Positions 6,174 through 7,865 of a DNA stretch of 7,865 nt are shown piece by piece; position 1 is the first letter of the stretch, and every line of letters begins with the position of its first letter. Position numbers and translations under genes: made by a program. The stretch lies in contig JAFNUQ010000029.1 in the NCBI GenBank assembly GCA_017383945.1, positions 1 to 7,865 of the forward strand. The letters run 5' to 3'. The notes below the pieces were generated by a model. That model was not told where the DNA came from and made no database searches. It saw only the letters and a program-made list of their open reading frames with translations. This DNA is from Bacteroidales bacterium. GTDB lineage: Bacteria; Bacteroidota; Bacteroidia; Bacteroidales; UBA932.

Positions 6174-7339
6174 TTAGAAGATATACAGCAATTATAGCAT
6201 TTGCATTTCTCTGTCTTGGAGTTCAGGCTCAGTCTTCTCAGGAATTGCTCTCAAAAGTTGAGAACAATAATCTGAGTCTCAAAGCATTGCAACAACAGAT
6301 AGAAGCTGATTCTCAGTCCAACCTCGCTTCTGCAGCCTTGACTGATCCGTCTGTGGAATTTGGTTATCTCTTCGGCCTTGAAGGGATGAACAAGCACACT
6401 CTTTCTGTGAGACAGAGCTTTGATTTTGGAGCGATTTCGGGTGCTCGCAAAACAGCGGCGCTCACTCGCAACGAGCTGCTCACGCTCGAGTACCGAGCTG
6501 CTCGCAGAGACGTGCTCACTCGCGCCCGCACCCTCCTTGCCGAAATTACCTACTACAATGCGCTCATCGAGGAGTATTCGATCCGTCTGGACTACGCGCG
6601 TCAGGTGGAGCAGGCCTACCGCACCGGATGTGAGCAGGGAGAGTTCAGCATTCTTGACCTTCGCAAGGCAAGTGTCAGCCTCGCCGAGGCAGAAGGACTT
6701 CTTGAGCTCGCTCAGGTGGAGAGGTATGCACTTGTCTCTGAACTTGCGGCTCTCAATGGAGGAGAAGAAATCGAGGTGCTTGCTAAGTCGCAGGAAAAAG
6801 TGATGATACCCGGAAACTTTGAGGATTGGGTGCAGTCAGCCGATGGCAGCAGCGTGCTCCAGTATGTGAGCAAGCAGGTGAGCCTGTCCGAGCAGCAGCT
6901 CAAGCTCACACGCAACGAGACTATGCCAAACATTACAATAGGCTATATGGAAGAAGTTCTTCCGATTGAAGCCTTCCGCGGACCGACTATCGGTGTGAGT
7001 ATTCCGCTCTGGTCTTCGTCACGCAAGGTTTCAAGTGCAAAGGCTAAGGTTCAAGCAGCTAAAGCACAGCAGAAGAGTGTGTATGCAGAGTTTTATGCAC
7101 AAGCCAAAGCTCTATATAACAAGGCTTTACGTCTCGGAGAGACTTCTGCCAAGTATAATGCTCTCACTGCCCCTGAAGAGAGCCTAAGAGACCTCAAGAC
7201 AGCTCTTGATGCCGGCGAAATCTCATTGATTGACTATATAGCTGAACTCTCGTTCTACTATGATACAAGAGAGTTGGCACTGCGCACAGAGAGGGATTAT
7301 CTCATCGCAGTGGCAGAACTCAAAGCGCTTGAAATGTAG
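6170..7339 (+). CDS. TolC-family outer-membrane efflux factor
   Basis: This 389-residue protein is the outer-membrane channel of the efflux complex, expected to work as a trimer with the adaptor and pump. A Sec signal (1-20) ends GVQA before Q21, with no lipobox Cys. Two OEP-like halves are visible. The first (about 22-205) has a beta segment near SVRQSFDFGAISG (79-91) and long Ala/Leu/Glu-rich helices. The second (about 225-389) has PNITIGY (253-259) and GPTIGVSIPLW (271-281) followed by KAKVQAAKAQQ. The internal duplication shows in matching turns, CEQGEFSILDL (154-164) and LDAGEISLIDY (346-356). It is somewhat short for the family but has both halves. It is last in the operon and overlaps the pump gene by 4 bases. 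Its stop lies one base from the stop of the convergent tex-like gene. The stretch around 6430-6720 is locally more GC-rich than its surroundings, with no sign of a frame break. Confidence 0.92.
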   Translation: MIRRYTAIIAFAFLCLGVQAQSSQELLSKVENNNLSLKALQQQIEADSQSNLASAALTDPSVEFGYLFGLEGMNKHTLSVRQSFDFGAISGARKTAALTRNELLTLEYRAARRDVLTRARTLLAEITYYNALIEEYSIRLDYARQVEQAYRTGCEQGEFSILDLRKASVSLAEAEGLLELAQVERYALVSELAALNGGEEIEVLAKSQEKVMIPGNFEDWVQSADGSSVLQYVSKQVSLSEQQLKLTRNETMPNITIGYMEEVLPIEAFRGPTIGVSIPLWSSSRKVSSAKAKVQAAKAQQKSVYAEFYAQAKALYNKALRLGETSAKYNALTAPEESLRDLKTALDAGEISLIDYIAELSFYYDTRELALRTERDYLIAVAELKALEM

Positions 7340-7340
7340 G

Positions 7341-7865
7341 CTATTTTACAAGTCTAAGAGATATTCTGTGACGGTCGATGTCCACTGCAGTGACAGAGAC
7401 CGTCACTTTTTGATGGAGTTTGACCACCTTGCCGGGTTCAGTGCCGCGAGGACCCATCTGGGATACGTGGATCAGGCCGTTGTCGTGGATGCCGATGTCA
7501 ACAAATGCGCCGAAATTGGTGATATTGGTGACGATGCCCGGAAGCTCCATACCGACCTTTAGGTCATCAATCTCGTGGATATCGTCAGCAAAGGCAAATT
7601 CGCTCGCGGCTCCGCGAGGATCCAGACCCGGTTTTGCGAGCTCTTTGATAATATCGTTGACTGTCGGAAGTCCCGCTTTATCACTCACATAATCGCTGGC
7701 GTTGAGTTTGGACAGGAGCTCGGCATTGCCTACTAATTGGCGTGTGCTCACACCAAGAGCGGCGGCCATCTTGTCCACAATCCAGTAGGACTCAGGATGC
7801 ACGGCAGAGCTGTCAAGTGGGTTCTTGGCATCTCTGATGCGTAGGAAGCCGGCGCACTGCTGGAA
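7341..7865 (-). CDS. tex: Tex-family RNA-binding protein, C-terminal part with S1 domain (5' end off window)
   Basis: The frame is open from the right edge to TAG at 7343-7341, giving the last 174 residues. GTG at 7802-7800 is an internal Val, not the start, because family-typical sequence continues upstream. The visible part opens with FQQCAGFLRI, then NPLDSSAVHPESYWIV (15-30), typical of the Tex region after the helix-hairpin-helix. GLPTVNDIIKELAKPGLDPR (65-84) follows, then an S1 RNA-binding domain (about 104-172) with ITNFGAFVDIGIHDNGLIHVS and a final RISLRLVK. Tex proteins bind nucleic acids and act in transcription-related processes; the precise role here is unknown. The protein stops directly after the S1 domain with no tail. 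It converges on the efflux operon, and its S1 coding sequence contains that operon's probable terminator on the opposite strand. Confidence 0.93.
   Translation of the reverse strand, partial: FQQCAGFLRIRDAKNPLDSSAVHPESYWIVDKMAAALGVSTRQLVGNAELLSKLNASDYVSDKAGLPTVNDIIKELAKPGLDPRGAASEFAFADDIHEIDDLKVGMELPGIVTNITNFGAFVDIGIHDNGLIHVSQMGPRGTEPGKVVKLHQKVTVSVTAVDIDRHRISLRLVK
7368..7411 (+). terminator. Intrinsic terminator of the efflux operon, inside the tex-like gene
   Basis: GTGACGGTC (7368-7376) pairs perfectly with GACCGTCAC (7398-7406) and is followed directly by TTTTT (7407-7411). Inside the 9-bp stem, a GA/GA internal loop is followed by TGTC/GACA and an ACT/AGT tip, so the hairpin can extend almost to its apex. 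It begins 28 bases after the outer-membrane factor stop. On the opposite strand no T-run follows the hairpin, so it should act on plus-strand transcripts only. Confidence 0.75.

Noticed and set aside
7341..7802. A complete 153-residue protein starting at GTG 7802
   Set aside because: Tex-family sequence continues upstream in frame to the window edge, so this GTG is an internal Val codon.

Overview
The window looks like chromosomal DNA from a member of the Bacteroidota, probably Bacteroidales (inference). Start codons are preceded by AT-rich leaders without a clear Shine-Dalgarno, a TAnnTTTG-type promoter box (TAAATTTG) precedes the efflux operon, and two short lipoprotein signals are present. 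Overall protein character also fits this phylum. No RNA gene, insertion sequence or CRISPR array was found, and no gene-free stretch exceeds 300 bases.

Left block, minus strand (1-1657): a gene for an unusual 409-residue protein is followed 13 bases later by a gene for a thioredoxin-fold lipoprotein with a CPWC motif, cut by the left edge. The 409-residue protein joins a prephenate-dehydratase-like (PDT) domain to two transmembrane helices and a C-terminal beta-rich domain. That C-terminal half resembles the 2TM-beta-barrel effector family that includes the CBASS protein Cap15. The Arg of the usual TRF motif is replaced by Glu and there is no ACT domain. This argues for a ligand-sensing membrane protein, possibly a stress or defence effector, rather than a phenylalanine biosynthesis enzyme. 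It is the most interesting item here.

Middle (1658-1872): a 215-base divergent intergenic region. It holds a GC-rich island with several inverted repeats, a candidate operator (TTGCAA-N5-TTGCAG) and a TAAATTTG promoter box for the rightward operon. A weaker candidate promoter faces left.

Right block, plus strand (1873-7339): a complete tripartite heavy-metal RND efflux operon. It encodes a His-rich lipoprotein adaptor (CzcB/CusB type), a 1029-residue inner-membrane RND pump (CzcA/CusA type) and a TolC-family outer-membrane factor. The genes are separated by 11 bases and then overlap by 4 bases (ATGA). Together they would form a proton-driven channel exporting metal cations from the cell envelope across the outer membrane. 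The operon appears to end at a strong intrinsic terminator at 7368-7411, inside the convergent neighbour.

Right edge, minus strand (7341-7865): the C-terminal 174 residues of a Tex-family RNA-binding protein, ending in an S1 domain. Its stop codon is one base from that of the outer-membrane factor gene.
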